63,095 bases of DNA, taken from NCBI GenBank assembly GCA_004802705.1, contig SGPL01000141.1, positions 1 to 63,095 on the forward strand, read 5' to 3'. Below, in pieces: positions 1 through 12,570 of this stretch (its first letter is position 1; every line of letters begins with the position of its first letter). The notes below the pieces were generated by a model. It ran no database searches, had not been told where the DNA came from, and was given only the letters and a program-made list of their open reading frames with translations. Both the position numbers and the translations under genes were made by a program. Origin of the DNA: Bondarzewia mesenterica. Lineage: Eukaryota; Basidiomycota; Agaricomycetes; Russulales; Bondarzewiaceae.

Positions 1-3000
1 GCGCGTAGAATGATGCTGATTGGTCTTGAAAGCTCGCGGAAGATCCTTGTGAAGCGGGGGGGGGGGACCAGAATAAGGCTCGGGTCAAGTCCATGGGCGG
101 GCGTGGTGTCCGTCGGAGGGGGAAATAGATAAAAAAGGGTGTGTATTGTTTTTCAATTGGAGAGGAGCAATTGGGTAGGGTTAGATGGTTTCGTGAGGTG
201 TCGTCATAAGAGAGTTGCGCCGTAAGGGGACAAATCCCCGACTGGGTCTCGGGACTGGGTGTGTTCTTCACGATTGAGCGAACGACGAAAGGCTCTCCAC
301 TCGTAGGGGGTTTGCGAATGAATACATTGACCGGGACCTCCCAGCTACAGTAGAGGTGGAGTTTCGTATTTGGGGGGAGACGCATTTTCGAACCTGTCTT
401 CATTGGCTGACAAACCGGATCCGTGCGAGGAGGCACGGTCAATAGGCTTGGTCCCCTCAACCCCCACGGCACGGGCGGCATGAACTGGAGTCAATTGTTC
501 CTGGGCGACAGCGTCTCGTGCTTAATTGATGTCCGAGACCTATCATAAAAAGCTTCGTCAATGTGTCCACAGCTTTTTTTTTACCCCTGCTGCGATGACG
601 TTAGTCAGTACGCACTGGGACGGTGCACTCCCGGGAACAGCGCACGGGCGTAAATAGCACTGGTGAATCACGGGGGGTCTTGGGCACCGGTGATGCGATT
701 GGCACGCACATATGGGTATGATAAGATATTTATACACCGAGGTGGCCGAGCGCGGTGATGAGGTATGTAGGGCCTGGCGTTGCGGGGGTGTGATGATGAA
801 TGGGCAGTGCGTGATTTTGGCGTTTGCGGAAAGTGAGCCTTGAGGTCTATCTGTTAGAGTGGGTGAGATCTAGAGCGGTCGGACTGTTGTGGGGAGGAGC
901 TGACTTACTTCGCGCAGAGTCCTCACGACTCACGAGGGCGAGTACCTGCGAGTACTACATCTCTCATTAACGAGTTTTCCGAGAGCGGAAGAGGGGGGGA
1001 GATAGTGGTATATTACGGACCTTTTGCGGATAGTGCATATTATACCTGCATTCGTGCGAACGAGGTTGACGAACAGTTCATCAGACAATGGCGGATGCGC
1101 CCAGGGCGAAAATGGAATGGGCTACTAGATGAATGGAAGGATGGTCAGTACTGTTCACTCAAAAAAAAAGGATTAGAGATCCAGACGTTATGAGTGGGCG
1201 AGAAATTCTTGGGGACCCGATGCCGTCCGTTCGCACCAACCGCTCAGGAAAACCCCATTTTTAGTTAAATGAGGCCAGCCACAAACGATCCATAATTCAA
1301 TCATAGAGGTCCACAGTGAGATTGCGGCATCCGTTATCGCTGTCGTCAACGAACATAGGCATGCATGCGGCGCAGTGTCTGAGCGCTGAGCACGTAAGGC
1401 CTTCGTGATCCGAGACGGAACATCTTGACACGGCAGGACAGGACGGGCACGCAGGCAGGGATGGTGTGGAACAGGCATTAGACAGCCTGCCCAGTCGGGT
1501 TTCTGAGCGACCGTGATGGCGGCACTATACATAGACCTTCCGAGGGCCAAGTTTTTGTTGTGCTGTTCCTATGGTTTCTACCGCATGAGCGGCGTGCGAG
1601 TCTAAATGAGACGCATCATCACCATGATCAGCGAGTGGGAGGTACAGTGAGTAGAGGTGCAAAAACAACTTGCAGTGCAGAAGACAAAAGATTACGGTGG
1701 TTGTTTGTTTGTTTTTGGCAGGGAGCTCGCAGAGTGGTGTACGCCACGCAAATGGACCGTCAAGTCAATGAGGCGTGAGTCACTGTCAGGTACGAGGGCG
1801 TTCAGATCTCAGATGGGGAATGTTCGCAATTTAAAGATGGAGGGGCCGACGGCTGCCGTGGACCGTGACCGATGTCCGTCGTAAGGTAAGCATTCGTGTG
1901 GGTCCTGATCCCTGGAAAAATGGGTACGGCAGTGCAGCGCAGGAGAGGCGATGCTTTGGTCGCTAATGAGTGGGGACGCCGCTGTGATGTTGGCCCCAGT
2001 TTATCCCCTGCTCGCCGAAGGCAAACGCTTGGTCAGGCGACATACAGGAACCAGATTATTAGTCGAGTATCCGGAAAGTAAACGAGATTGTGCGGCGGCG
2101 TACGGAAAATATAGGAAGAACGGCTCAGTGCCATGATGAGCAAAGCGCCAGTGACCGTATGATAATGTAATGCTTCTGCAAGGAAAGGATCGGCTTAAAA
2201 AGAAGCTTGGAGATGACTGAGCATTCGTGCATGTGAAGAAGTGCATGTGTCCACAAGACTGAAATGCTGGCGTGAACGATTATGAGCAACAATCGGAGTT
2301 TCGCCTGTGAATATGAACACGGCGCCCTGCTCAGCTTATGGAAGCAGAGTAAGATTCCAAGCGCAGCCCAATAACAAGGTCGTCAGAAGCTCAGGCGCAT
2401 GAATCATGTGTCGCGTAGGACACCATCGATAAGTCTCCATGAACAGTGAGCGTGGGACGCGACCCCTAGAGCTTCTGTAATATCTGGAAAGGTGACGATC
2501 GACGTGCGTTGAGTACTTACCGTATCACAAGAGTCTGATTAAGCCAGAGAACGAAGGTGACGGTGAGACAATCCAGGGAGACAGAAATTGTATCACCGAG
2601 TGGCAACTAGGACTTGATCATCTGAATTCTGCTCGGATGCCGAGGAAGCGACTTTGAAGATGCGCGAACCGCCAGAGAGATGCATCGATGGATGTGAAGG
2701 TTTGTTAAGAGGACTGTGGAATGAGCGCTGAGCGCCGAGCATTGATCACATACCTGAAGAATGTAAGGATATTAATAGGTGCAAGAGTGGTAGTGCCTCA
2801 TACCGCTAGAAAGATGTGCGCAAACGCTGGTAAACGGCGTTCAAGAACTATGGGTAAATTAGATACCACAGGCGAGGGTCCAAAAATTTTAGAGATTTTC
2901 TCCCGCGTCAATTCTAGTGCTTAGGGGTATTTTATCCGACCAAGTGTGGATTTTTTCCATTTGGAACGATCAGTACGAGTATAGCGAGGGCTTCAACTTA

Positions 3001-4980
3001 CCATCTATGCTCGATGCAATCGAAGTTAACGGAGGTCGTCCATGCCGCAAGGCTATGCGACTTGAGGAGAAAATTGAGGTTTCCGACAACAGAGTAACTC
3101 GCAGACCAGCTACATGATGTCCGAGGGACCGTGTCGGACCGCTGCTCTGCTCAGAGTGCGCTTAGATAATCACGTGGTGAGGTGCGAACTTGATCTTTTC
3201 TTTTTCTTCTGCATCTTCCAGCATCGTGTCGGGACGTCCGGTTCCTCTCTGCTGTCAACCCTTATATCACGAGCCTGCTCTATTCTATACCCGCTCCGAC
3301 GCAGGCTATGCTTGAGTCCCTCTGGGATCTTTCTATTCCCGACCGGCTTTCCAGGCTCACTATCCGCTCGCGCCCACAAGCTTGAGAGGTTTATTCCAAC
3401 ACAGACAGGCGCCCCTCTTCACCAGGAGGCGTACGGCGTCTTTCGCCTGCATCCCACATGTCAGGTAGGATTCTCCGAACAGTGCGGTCGCTTTACGTGG
3501 TTATATATGTTCCATGTCCTCGACTCCTCGGAAGTTTAACGAACGAGGTGGGTAGGTAGTCTGCTGGGCGAATGTGCGCAGGGTGTGCGCGATTACTTGA
3601 ACTCAACTTTCGTCCTCGCAGCCAATGACCGTCGAACGTCGAACTTTCTCCACGCGTTCTAAAAGGGCCTTCTCTGCCTGAGCGGCCGATAGAGCTACGG
3701 TCTCACTCCGACGTTCCCTGTCGCGTCGAATATGGACACGGGTGGGTTCCCTTTTTGCTTTTCGGTCTCTGTTCTCTTCTGGGATGAAATTGCCGGGGCG
3801 CGGATGTTACTCAAATACTAGAATGGGGGACACACTTGTTCACGTGCCTCGCATCATTTCTGCACAATCGGGCACATCCACGCTGTGCGCGTCCTCATCG
3901 CAGTCCATCACCAGAGGGAGACCCAGGCACTGCATGGATTGTGCTGACCTCTCTTTACAGGTATCGGTCCCTGACGCGACCCTGCCGAAGGCTGTCGGTG
4001 CCTGCACCTGTTCTATCTTCAACGCACATCCCGCTCTATGTACGGAGACTTGGGTCCAAGGTGTCCTTATGCGTCTACTTGGGTTCGGCGGCTGGTCTGG
4101 CAGGCTGGATTGCTCCATATCTCAGAGCGTCTCTCGAATCCGAATCGGATTAGATTATCTTGGAATAAGTTCCGTGGTCTAACAGCTTCGGAACCGATGT
4201 CGTTCCGTCGGTTCATTAAGATGTCCGTGAAAGTCAGTCTCTTTCCACGCGCTAACCGGGGCTGCAATGTTGTAGGATGCAAAATCCCTAGGTCGGATGT
4301 GAGATGTCTATGCTGCCGAGAAGGCTACCTGGTAGCGACTCGCGCAGCCGTGGCATCTACCGCGGGTTATCAGACGGCTTTGTTACAGCGACGTATTTAT
4401 GATTCTTGCTCGTGATGAATTCTGACCGTGCGTTCCTCGGTCTCCACTTTGAAAGCCTGGTTGCTCGAAACGTACTCTGCAGCTACATCTATCATTAGTC
4501 TCCCGTGGCTGCGTTCCTCGGATCATGCGGACGGGAGGTGATGACAGTCGGTGGTGACGCGCACACACGAGAGTGAGAGCGGCATGTGTACTTTTCTACG
4601 ATACGCTGGGGGGGGACTATACATATACGTTGGAGCTGGATCAATCGCTGCACACGGGTTTCTGGACCCAAATACGCCGTTTGTGAGGAACCTATGGGTG
4701 CTCTTCGGTGATCTGTGGACGAGGCAGCCCCTATGCACAAGAGCGCTGTGGACATGCAGCGGTGGGGCGGGGGTGGCCGGGAGGGCGCAGTCGCGATGGA
4801 TCGTCCACTAGAAAGAAACACTCCGCAGTGCGGGGCCGGAGCTGCCAAATACGGGGTCGTCGGCGAGGTAGCCGGAGACCGATGGCCGGAGACTTGGAGG
4901 GGCAGAGCCGAGCGGGGTCTGCCGGGTAGAAATAGGGCTCTGCGTGGAATTCGCTCGAACCAGCGTCAGTACTCTTCACA
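1..4980. other. Gene-free left region
   Basis: I find no open frame here that reads like a conserved protein, no exon chain with paired splice sites, and no rRNA or tRNA. Open frames are short, overlap on both strands, and have no recognisable composition. The sequence is not obviously low-complexity apart from a G run near 57-67. Decayed repeat or transposon sequence is possible, but I see no terminal repeats or reverse-transcriptase motifs. About 5 kb without a gene contrasts with the tight packing to its right. Confidence 0.55.
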
Positions 4981-5340
4981 GCAAGCCTCTCCCCTCCCCG
5001 TCTCTCTCTCTCGCCCTCTCTCTCCTTCTCGTAGCTCACGACCTTTACACGACCCCGCACGACGTTCGCTTTCTTATCTGCATCCCGTCGCTCTTCCCAA
5101 TCAGTCATCAAATCCCCTCTATCTTCAGTATCTTCCCGCCTATTTGTCAAATTTCTCGTCTCTCTCACTCACTGAAAGGTGATCCCAATCGCCCTCGCCT
5201 GATCAGCAATCCTTCCTCACCCGCCTGCCCTTTTTAGTCTCTGTTTCTATACTATCGCTTCATTTTGAATCGTGCGTCACGCACTCCCCGAGTTCCCCGC
5301 ATTTCCTCACCCCCGCACCGTCAATTCACACAGAGCAGAT
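4981..5340 (+). promoter_or_regulatory. CT-rich promoter/leader of the Ras gene
   Basis: Immediately upstream of the Ras start codon is a pyrimidine-dominated tract, densest at about 4985-5035 and continuing as C/T-rich sequence to about 5240. CT-rich tracts close to the transcription start are common in fungal promoters. No clear TATA box was seen. The role is inferred from position and composition only. Confidence 0.4.
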
Positions 5341-6217
5341 ATGGACAGCTGGAGAGTAGCAGTGCTCGGCGACGGTGGTGTAGGGAAGACGGCGCTGGCC
5401 GTGCAGGTGAGCACTCGGCCAATTAATCCACGCTGATCGTCGAGAATGAAACCAATCAACCCAGTTCACCCTCAATTGCTTTGTTGGTAAGTGCGCTCTC
5501 CTCCACAAGCCCCAAGAACCGCGGCTGAGTTCTTCTTGGCGGTTCTTTCTTCCCGCTAGAGGTGTGTCACACTCTGACCGTTCATTGACTTCGAATCGTG
5601 ATATGACGGCCGTTGCGCTAGACCTATGATCCTACAATAGAAGACGCCTATAGAAAGCAACTTGTAGTTGATAACCGGATGTGCTTCGTGGAAGTGATCG
5701 ATACTGCTGGCCAAGGTATGTCTCTCTGTTTGACAGGAACCATCCGCACCCGCTGACGCCTATTCAAAGAGGAATATGCAGCGCTCCGCGACCAGTGGGT
5801 ACGGTGAGTCAGCCCGCATTGTATTACGCGTCTCTGCGGGTTGCTCACTTTTCTGGCAGCGAGGGCCAAGCATTCATCCTCGTGTACTCGATCGCATCAC
5901 GAGCGACATTCGACCGCCTCGAAGTCTTCCGCCAATCAATGATGCGCGTGAAGCGCCAAAAGCCTATATTCATGCTCGTCGGCAACAAGAGCGACAAGGC
6001 GTATGAGCGAGAGGTATCAAGGGAAGAAGGACAGGCGATGGCGCGTACGTTTGGTTGCGAATTCCTGGAGACGTCAGCAAAGACGGCGCAAAACGTGGAG
6101 CGGCTCTTCACGAGCCTCGTCCGCATGCTACGAAATATGAAACAGACCGAACAGGGAGTGACCACCCCAGGGAGGCCTATTGAGAAGCCTGTGAAGCGGA
6201 AATGTATTATCATGTAG
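5341..6217 (+). CDS. Ras-family small GTPase
   Basis: Membrane-anchored GTP-binding switch protein of the Ras/Rap group, 191 residues when spliced. Exons are 5341-5406, 5465-5486, 5560-5561, 5622-5715, 5770-5803 and 5860-6217, all flanked by GT-AG introns, and together they total 192 codons. Visible motifs are the P-loop GDGGVGKT (residues 10-17), effector loop YDPTIED, DTAGQ, NKSD, ETSAK, and a C-terminal CaaX box CIIM preceded by basic residues, which predicts prenylation and plasma-membrane targeting. The effector loop matches Ras rather than Rho or Rab. The third exon is only 2 nt; without it the frame hits a stop. In fungi such proteins act in morphogenesis and cAMP/MAPK signalling. Which Ras paralogue this is cannot be settled here. 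Confidence 0.93.
5560..5561 (+). other. 2-nt microexon of the Ras gene
   Basis: The bases AG are preceded by CTAG (acceptor) and followed by GTGTGT (donor). They supply the last two bases of a Glu codon (GTT GAG ACC TAT), giving the expected V-E-T-Y-D-P at the effector loop. The flanking introns are 5487-5559 (73 nt, GTAAGT...CTAG) and 5562-5621 (60 nt, GTGTGT...CTAG). Direct joining of exon 2 to 5622 would give a TGA at once. A sequencing error is the main alternative. Confidence 0.7.
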
Positions 6218-7140
6218 GGATACGGTCTCGCTATGTTTGCTGGACACTAGATTCCCCATCCTCGGCTTTTACCTGTCTTTTGATGATACCACCTTTTCTC
6301 TCCGTTCGTGCTCTGGTTTTGACATGTTGGGATGTTTTACCGCCGTCTGATCAAATGCACTGTGCATATGATACACCACTTCACCCTTCTCTCTCCGTGT
6401 TCCCTTTTCACCCATCGTCCACGACTTGCACGCTATTGAACATTCCCACACGCCCCGGTGATGTTTGCACGATGGTTCTCTTCGTACGGATGGTCCATAT
6501 GTACGCTCTTGTACACTGAATGCGTTTACGACGGGTCGATGAGTCTACCTAGACCTATAAAGTCTAGCATGCGCCCAGAAGACAGGCTGGACCTTCATTC
6601 AATTAGTTGTACTTGGTATCTCGCTTGGTATGACCTGATTTTACATTCTACCGTGGATATGGACACATCAATTATGGGCTCAAACGTATACTTCCGGTAT
6701 GATCATGGACTATTCGATGGAACTGTATCTCTCCGGACTACGTAATTACTAGTGCTTTTGTGTGGGCGAGTGCTTGTACTCCGCGCTTAGTAGAGATAAA
6801 TGTTTTCTGCGTGGCCGCCCGCTGGACTTTAAGTCAGGGAAACGTGTACAGCAAGGGAAGCAGCGCTTGAGTACTTGCGTTTTGAATCGCATCCGAGGCA
6901 GCCGACTGGGAACCCCATGCAGGCCACGCCGGCGCTTGTGGATGAAGCTGAGAGCACAACTGACAGGGGTTGAGATATATTGTGGGTCGCATGCGTTAAA
7001 TCAGGGCGCCCGACGGCGCGCACGCTGGGCGAAAAACTCAATCGTATAATGCGTACAGATCTAGCCGCTGGAATCCTGATAAGCCCTTTCCTCACGGCAG
7101 CAGGATAGTTCAGAGACGCTGTCCACTACACCCACCATCA
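6218..7140. other. Intergenic, convergent 3' ends
   Basis: This lies between the stop codons of the Ras gene (+) and the PXMP4-like gene (-) and should contain both 3' untranslated regions. I see no coding stretch or RNA gene. Confidence 0.6.
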
Positions 7141-7917
7141 TCATGTGTTATGCCACAGGAGCGTCCGGAGGCTATTCCAATGCTCCGAATCCCGATAGAG
7201 GTATCTCATAGAGCTGAACATCCCAGGTTGGATGGTCTCCCCCCCGGTGCTGGAACAGCCACATCACCATCCCCCATGATAGGGCCGCGAACACGGAGAA
7301 GTAGCGCGAGTCTGGGGGGACGGGTTTTACGGTGGAAGCGTGCGCCGATGATGTAGAGTACGGTGCGGATGCACGGGGAATGAAGGACGCGACGACGCGC
7401 GAGCAGACATACAGGACAATCTTGATCGGACATACGTTTGGTTAGCGGGTGAGCAGAATCATAACAGGGAGACGCAGTGGGGCGCACCTGCTCGTTGATG
7501 GCGTTCCGGTCGCTGAACACGATGTACCCGCCCAGCAAACCGGCGACGAATGAGTCGTAAGGGCGTTCCTTGCCGCCGTTCACCTTCTTCTGCAGGAGCA
7601 AGAATACCTTGTAGAGCGACACGAATTTGGCGAGGTTGAGAGAGTGGCGCTTCGTCGCTCGGAAAATGACACGAATGCGCGTCTGCCAGCTGTACGCGCG
7701 TGCGCGTGGGGTTCGCTTGGTTAGTATGGCCTCCTGTTCAATTGCGAGAGTGCAGGGCCTAGAAGACGTACTCTCCCCGTCCGAACAGAATGGCCATTAT
7801 CAAGGCATGCGGAAATCTGACTTTGGCGCCGTACACGAGCCCGTTTCGTGCACCTTTCAGGATAGCCAAGTAGTCATGATATCTTGGGTCCACGAGGATT
7901 TCGTTGATGCTGGGCAT
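7141..7917 (-). CDS. PXMP4: PXMP4/PMP24-like peroxisomal membrane protein (frameshift near the 3' end)
   Basis: Multi-pass protein of the Tim17/Tim22/PMP24 fold, expected in the peroxisomal membrane; its biochemical role is unknown. Exons on the minus strand are 7772-7917, 7488-7689 and 7141-7420, with GT-AG introns. The N-terminus contains KGARNGLVYGAKVRFPHAL, the family hallmark, followed by GRGDWQTRIRVIFRATKRH and the glycine-rich segment GGKERPYDSFVAGLLGG. The C-terminal part carries FQHRGETIQPGMFSSM only if one C is removed from the run of seven Cs at 7239-7245. The three exons add up to 628 nt, one too many, which fits a single inserted base. With that correction the protein is 208 residues, normal for the family. 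The start at 7917 matches the usual short N-terminus before ILxDPxYHxYL. Confidence 0.88.
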
Positions 7918-8309
7918 GAAAAGATATCAAGTTGGCTACACAGGAGTAAAATGGCAGTACAGTGAGGCGCTGTGCAGACGGGGAGAGGGGAGACGAGCGA
8001 TGAAGAGTACAGGATGAATGCAACTCGAGTGTCTCAGCCGGATTCGGAAGTTGCAGAAGCAGACCATAATCACATGCCTCCGGCTTCACAACGCTCACAG
8101 AACATCAAAAACTCATGAAAGCTGCAAAAAAGATAAATACAAAATTCATGCGCATAGAAAACACGGGAGAGACATAGACAGCATACGTCAGTAACAAAGA
8201 GCGAGGTAAGTCAGCAATAAGGGAATATGCAACAAAGCACGGTCGACATTATAGTATAGTCCTATGGCACCTGGATATCAGTGAGTTCCTTCCTTGTCCT
8301 TGCTCTCCT
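7918..8309. other. Intergenic
   Basis: Region upstream of the PXMP4-like gene and downstream of the chromodomain gene, both on the minus strand. No gene is seen. It should hold the PXMP4 promoter and the 3' untranslated region of the chromodomain gene. Confidence 0.5.
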
Positions 8310-11300
8310 CTAGCGGCGGCAGTGACTGAGGTTGAAATCAGGAAAGAAGTCGTCCCTAAAATCGAACTGAGATATGGGAATCCATTCAATCTAGGATCGC
8401 AATCGAAGTCAGCGACGCATCCCATCTGAAATTCGAACAAACTCACACTATCTCGCGGGGTGTTCGCACCATCCTGCTCACCCCGTATGACAACGAAACG
8501 TCGATAGTTGTCCATGATCGCCGGTTGCAATTGCAGCGAAGATATAGATGTCACGACCTCGCTTTCGACAGCGGAAGGCCATTGTTCTTCCGGTGTATCG
8601 TCGTACTGCTGGATAAACGATCTCATACATTTTTCCAGGATGCCCCGGGCTGTGAGACAAGGGAGTTGAGTTTGCCAGGATATCCAATCAGATATCATCG
8701 CGCCACGAGCGCGGCCGACAGGCACTGTCGACATCAGTGACAGTCTTCCCTCCTCGATCATGTCGAGCAAGATCGCGTGCACGAAGTCCCCTCTGAGGCC
8801 CAATCAGCAACATAAAAGAACACATGCGTGGGAGTACTGACTTCTCCAATGCAGTAAGGGGCTCAGTGCCGCTTGTTTCTCTGGCTACCATCGCCACAAC
8901 TGACGGAACAATATAACAATCCCACAAGGGATGCTCTTCCAGCATGGAAATGACCTTATATACTGCAAGAGGATGTTCCCTGAAAACACTGGGTGTAAAT
9001 GTAACAATACCACCTGAAAAACCATCCATCAGAAACGCCAAATCGAAACTTGCTAAGTATGTGAACGAACCCAATGGATAGATCTCATGTATGCCCCACC
9101 GTTCCGGTGGTACCCTTTCATGTGTCCCATAAGTGAAGAACTGAATTTCGGGCCGTTTCTTCCTGCGCTCGGCAAGGGCAGGCAACTTATGTAGCGAGTC
9201 CAGTGAGCCAACGTGCACAAACACGACGCGAACGTCCGCTTTGTGACCGGCATCCTCAGCACCGGCGCATCGCCCCAGGATGCACTTCAGCGCTTGCGTC
9301 TCCAGTTCCTCTGGAGTACCATCGCCCCGCATTTTCCACAGACAATATTTACGACCTGGCTGCGACATGAAACTGTGAAGCCATTTCGGGAATCTCAGGA
9401 CATGCAGCGCACGATGATACCGCGGTTCAGATCGAACGCTACGAGCCAGATCCGCGACAACCACCGGCTCTGCATTGTCGGTAAGATATGCAAAAGGTTC
9501 GCGTTCTTCCGGCATGCGCCATATTCGCAAGGAGGAAGCTTGCTTCTCCGGTAATGCCCAAGGAACCAGAGCAGCCACGAATAGACTGCTCTTTTGAAGT
9601 TCAGAAGGCACCTTGAACTCCGCGCACAAAGCATCGGAGGCGGAAGGAATGATGAGCAGAAGCGCCGAGATCTCCGTTTGCGACGCGTAAAGGGTAGTGT
9701 ATGTCACCTAAGTGACAGTTATTACAACGATTGAAATTGTCGTTGTCCAAACACTCACCAGCTGCCTCGGCGCCATGTATCTGGAAAGTGTTCGCAAAGC
9801 CTCTGATGCATCCGTATCTTTCTTATCCTCAGGGCCCAACTTCGCCATTTGGGCAACAGCCGAGCAAGCCGGTCGAATCAAAGCAAGGTCGGTCATATGC
9901 AATAGCCCTTTAAGCCTTACGGAATCCACTGGATGTTCTTCATTGAAAACATAATTGAACCGTGAACCATTCGGGATGCCAGGAGTGAGGTCGGAAAGCA
10001 TGGCGTTGCAGATCCGTTCGGCGTGATCTTTTTTTGTGTTCATAAAGATCTCACCGATCCACTTGAACTTTCTTGGGATTCTAAGATAGGTTCGATGTGT
10101 GAGCACTCATCACGCTAACAGTTGATGGCTGGGACCCACCTCGGCTGGCCAGCGATACCGATTTTGGCAACAGGAGGGGCGGCTGCGGGGCGAAAAACTG
10201 GATTACTGGTCTCGACGCCATCCCTAGGGAAAGTCAATCAAGGTGAATAGACATAACAGGAAGGAACTAACTGTATTGGCGCAGACAATCTAATGAGTGT
10301 GTCATTCGTCAGCAACGACTACTATCTAAATAAGTGCAGCACAATCTCACGATGTAGGCATGATGGTTGCCAAGAATTTCTCTGCGGCAGTCATTCTTCG
10401 CGGAACTGGAGGCTGATTCCTGATGTAAGGAAGCTACTTGAGTCGTGAAACGAGGAAGAAGACGAAGCACGAACGCAGCGGGCTGAGGAGGTTCGGGCAA
10501 CGACGGCTCTGGAGGCGCATCTACGTCCATACCACCAAAATCCTGGTAGTCGTATGGAGGAGATTGATTGATATCTGTCGCATCCGATACGCGTGATGTT
10601 GAAGCTTCTGGACGAAAGCCTGGAGCTGGACGAGCAGGGACTGCCGTCGTCGCTGCAGGAGGCTGTATACTCTGTGGCGAGCCCATCTCTTGATTCGCCG
10701 TTGCCGTTGGATTCTTCTTGAAGCTCAACTTGCTCAGAGGATTGACAGGCTTAGGAGCCATCAGACCTCCCGCAGCCAGCCGCTGCTTGGTCGCAAGCGC
10801 ACTACCGCTAGTCATCATCGGGGGGTCAATTCTCTGGATCTTAGGGGCAGCATAACGTCTCCTAATCTGGCCAGCCGCAGGTTTCGAAGCCGTAACGAGC
10901 GGTTTGGCCTGAACCGATGCTGATGACGCTGGGGGCAACTTCTTCCTTGCGGCAGGATCAGGGGACTCGGCGTCAGAGAACAGAGACGTTGGAGACTCTG
11001 GTGTACTTGATGGAGCTGGGTGAGGACTTGCAACCATCGGGGCTTTCCCTTTAGCCTAATAAACCGATGAATTAAGTCCGTTTCAATCGTTCGCATTTCA
11101 ACTCACTGATGTGGATGCCTTCATCTTGAAAGTGTTTGAGAGTGTTCTTGGGACTTTTCGAGGAGGTTCCGTTAATGATACCTTGGGCTTCGACTGATGC
11201 GAGTACATCTTGTGAGAAAAGATGTAAACAAGATCATAGAGTGAGCTTACAGTTGATGGCGCAGATGAAATTGCCTGTGCTTTACGCTTCTTGCCTACCC

Positions 11301-12333
11301 TCAAACTTGAGGCCTTGGGTTGAGTAGACAAAGGTGTTTCCTCGGAGTCAGAATCGGAGTCAGGAATGGAAACCACACTTTCATCATCCCCAGATTTCGC
11401 AGCGGAAGCAGATTTTCGTGCCGGAAGGCTGGATACAGGCATATCGTCCGACTCCTCGGCGCTGCTGCCCTTGAAAAACATTGAACATGGCGGAAGAAAT
11501 CTTAAAAGGCTGGAAATATTATGCGTACAGAGTTGATCTCGTGAACGAATTTCGTGACCTCCTTTATCGCCTTCGCCTGCTTATCAATGGCAGACTTCGT
11601 GTTGGAGGCCGACACCTGCATTATATCTCAGGACACGGTGGGCAAGCAGAAGAGAGAAAGCACTAACAGAGAACCCCTTGTATCTTTTCTTTTTCTTTTC
11701 CTGTTCTTTCTTTCTTTTCCTCTCTTCTTCATCCTTCCCAAAATTTTTGGCAAAGAATTCCCTTTCTTTCTCTGTCATCCTATGATTTCAGCGACATATG
11801 ATGTGTACACGGTGACTACGCACTGATCCATGCCGGTTTTGCCTCGATCTCATGCCCGATCTCATAGTCTTCATTATCCATGCCAACGTGGTCCCAAAAG
11901 CTTCTCAATAATCGATCACAACCTCCCACGTTCTGTTCAGGCTCCCAGCTGTGCAGGCCAACTTAGTACAAATGCACCTTAGATACAAGGAAAGGAACTC
12001 ACCTGTCTGCGTCGGAGTCGTAGCCACCCCACTGCATATACACTATGAAGACAGGTTGATATGCAGGCGAAACGTCTGAACATACCTTGACATGATACTC
12101 CTGGTGCAAGTTACCTACGTATGAGATCATGAGGACGAGGATGTAGCGAACTGACTCACCCACTTCCCATTTTCGTCCACTTTCGCCTTCGTTATCACCT
12201 CTTGTGAACATCGAGGCATGGGTGCGTGAGCTTCGGTCTGTCAGGCGCGACGGTTAAGGATCTAGTACGACGTACCGACATGGAACATTTCCTCCTCAGG
12301 CTCGGATTCTGGTTTTTGGGGCTTTTTCGGCAT
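8310..12333 (-). CDS. Chromodomain protein with a long C-terminal region (possibly Chp1-like)
   Basis: Predicted chromatin reader. Short 5' exons build a chromodomain: MPKKPQKPESEPEEEMFHV (12276-12333), EVITKAKVDENGKW (12160-12200), a 15-nt exon EYHVK (12086-12100), WGGYDSDADS (12003-12031), then WEPEQNV onward from 11948. This is the chromodomain core (YHVKWGGY...WEPxxN) with the aromatic residues expected to hold a methyl-lysine. It is followed by a lysine-rich coiled segment, an acidic/serine-rich linker, a proline-rich stretch (10.3-11.0 kb), and a conserved-looking globular half (8310-10100) containing VRVVFVHVGSLDSL and GGIVTFTPSVFREHP. The end is best read as DDFFPDFNLSHCRR after a last intron. 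A chromodomain plus a large C-terminal domain recalls RITS subunit Chp1, but that is inference. At least ten introns; some middle junctions (near 10.4 kb) are uncertain. It is transcribed divergently from MTC1. Confidence 0.8.
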
Positions 12334-12570
12334 TTTTCAGGATTGTTCAGTGTATGGAATAGACGATGGTAAAGACAGGCTGCGAGGAATAATAATAGTT
12401 GTTGTAAGGAAGTGTGTATGCGTTTGGATAACAGGCGAAGTGCCTTTTGAGGCAGGTGTGTCTCACGAGTACATCCCACAGCAACGACTCAAGATTACTC
12501 TCTGTCTCACAGTCTGCTACACGTCTACTTCACTTTCTTTGATTTACAAAGCTAATCAGCTTCTGACCCA
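12334..12570. promoter_or_regulatory. Bidirectional promoter region, chromodomain gene / MTC1
   Basis: 237 nt separate the two divergent start codons, so both promoters must lie here or overlap the genes. No specific transcription-factor site was recognised. Confidence 0.5.

Noticed and set aside
176..190. Telomere-like TAGGGTTAG
   Set aside because: A single occurrence without tandem repetition; chance match.
3114..3539. 141-residue open frame on the plus strand
   Set aside because: No recognisable motif, an overlapping minus-strand frame, and composition like the surrounding noncoding sequence.
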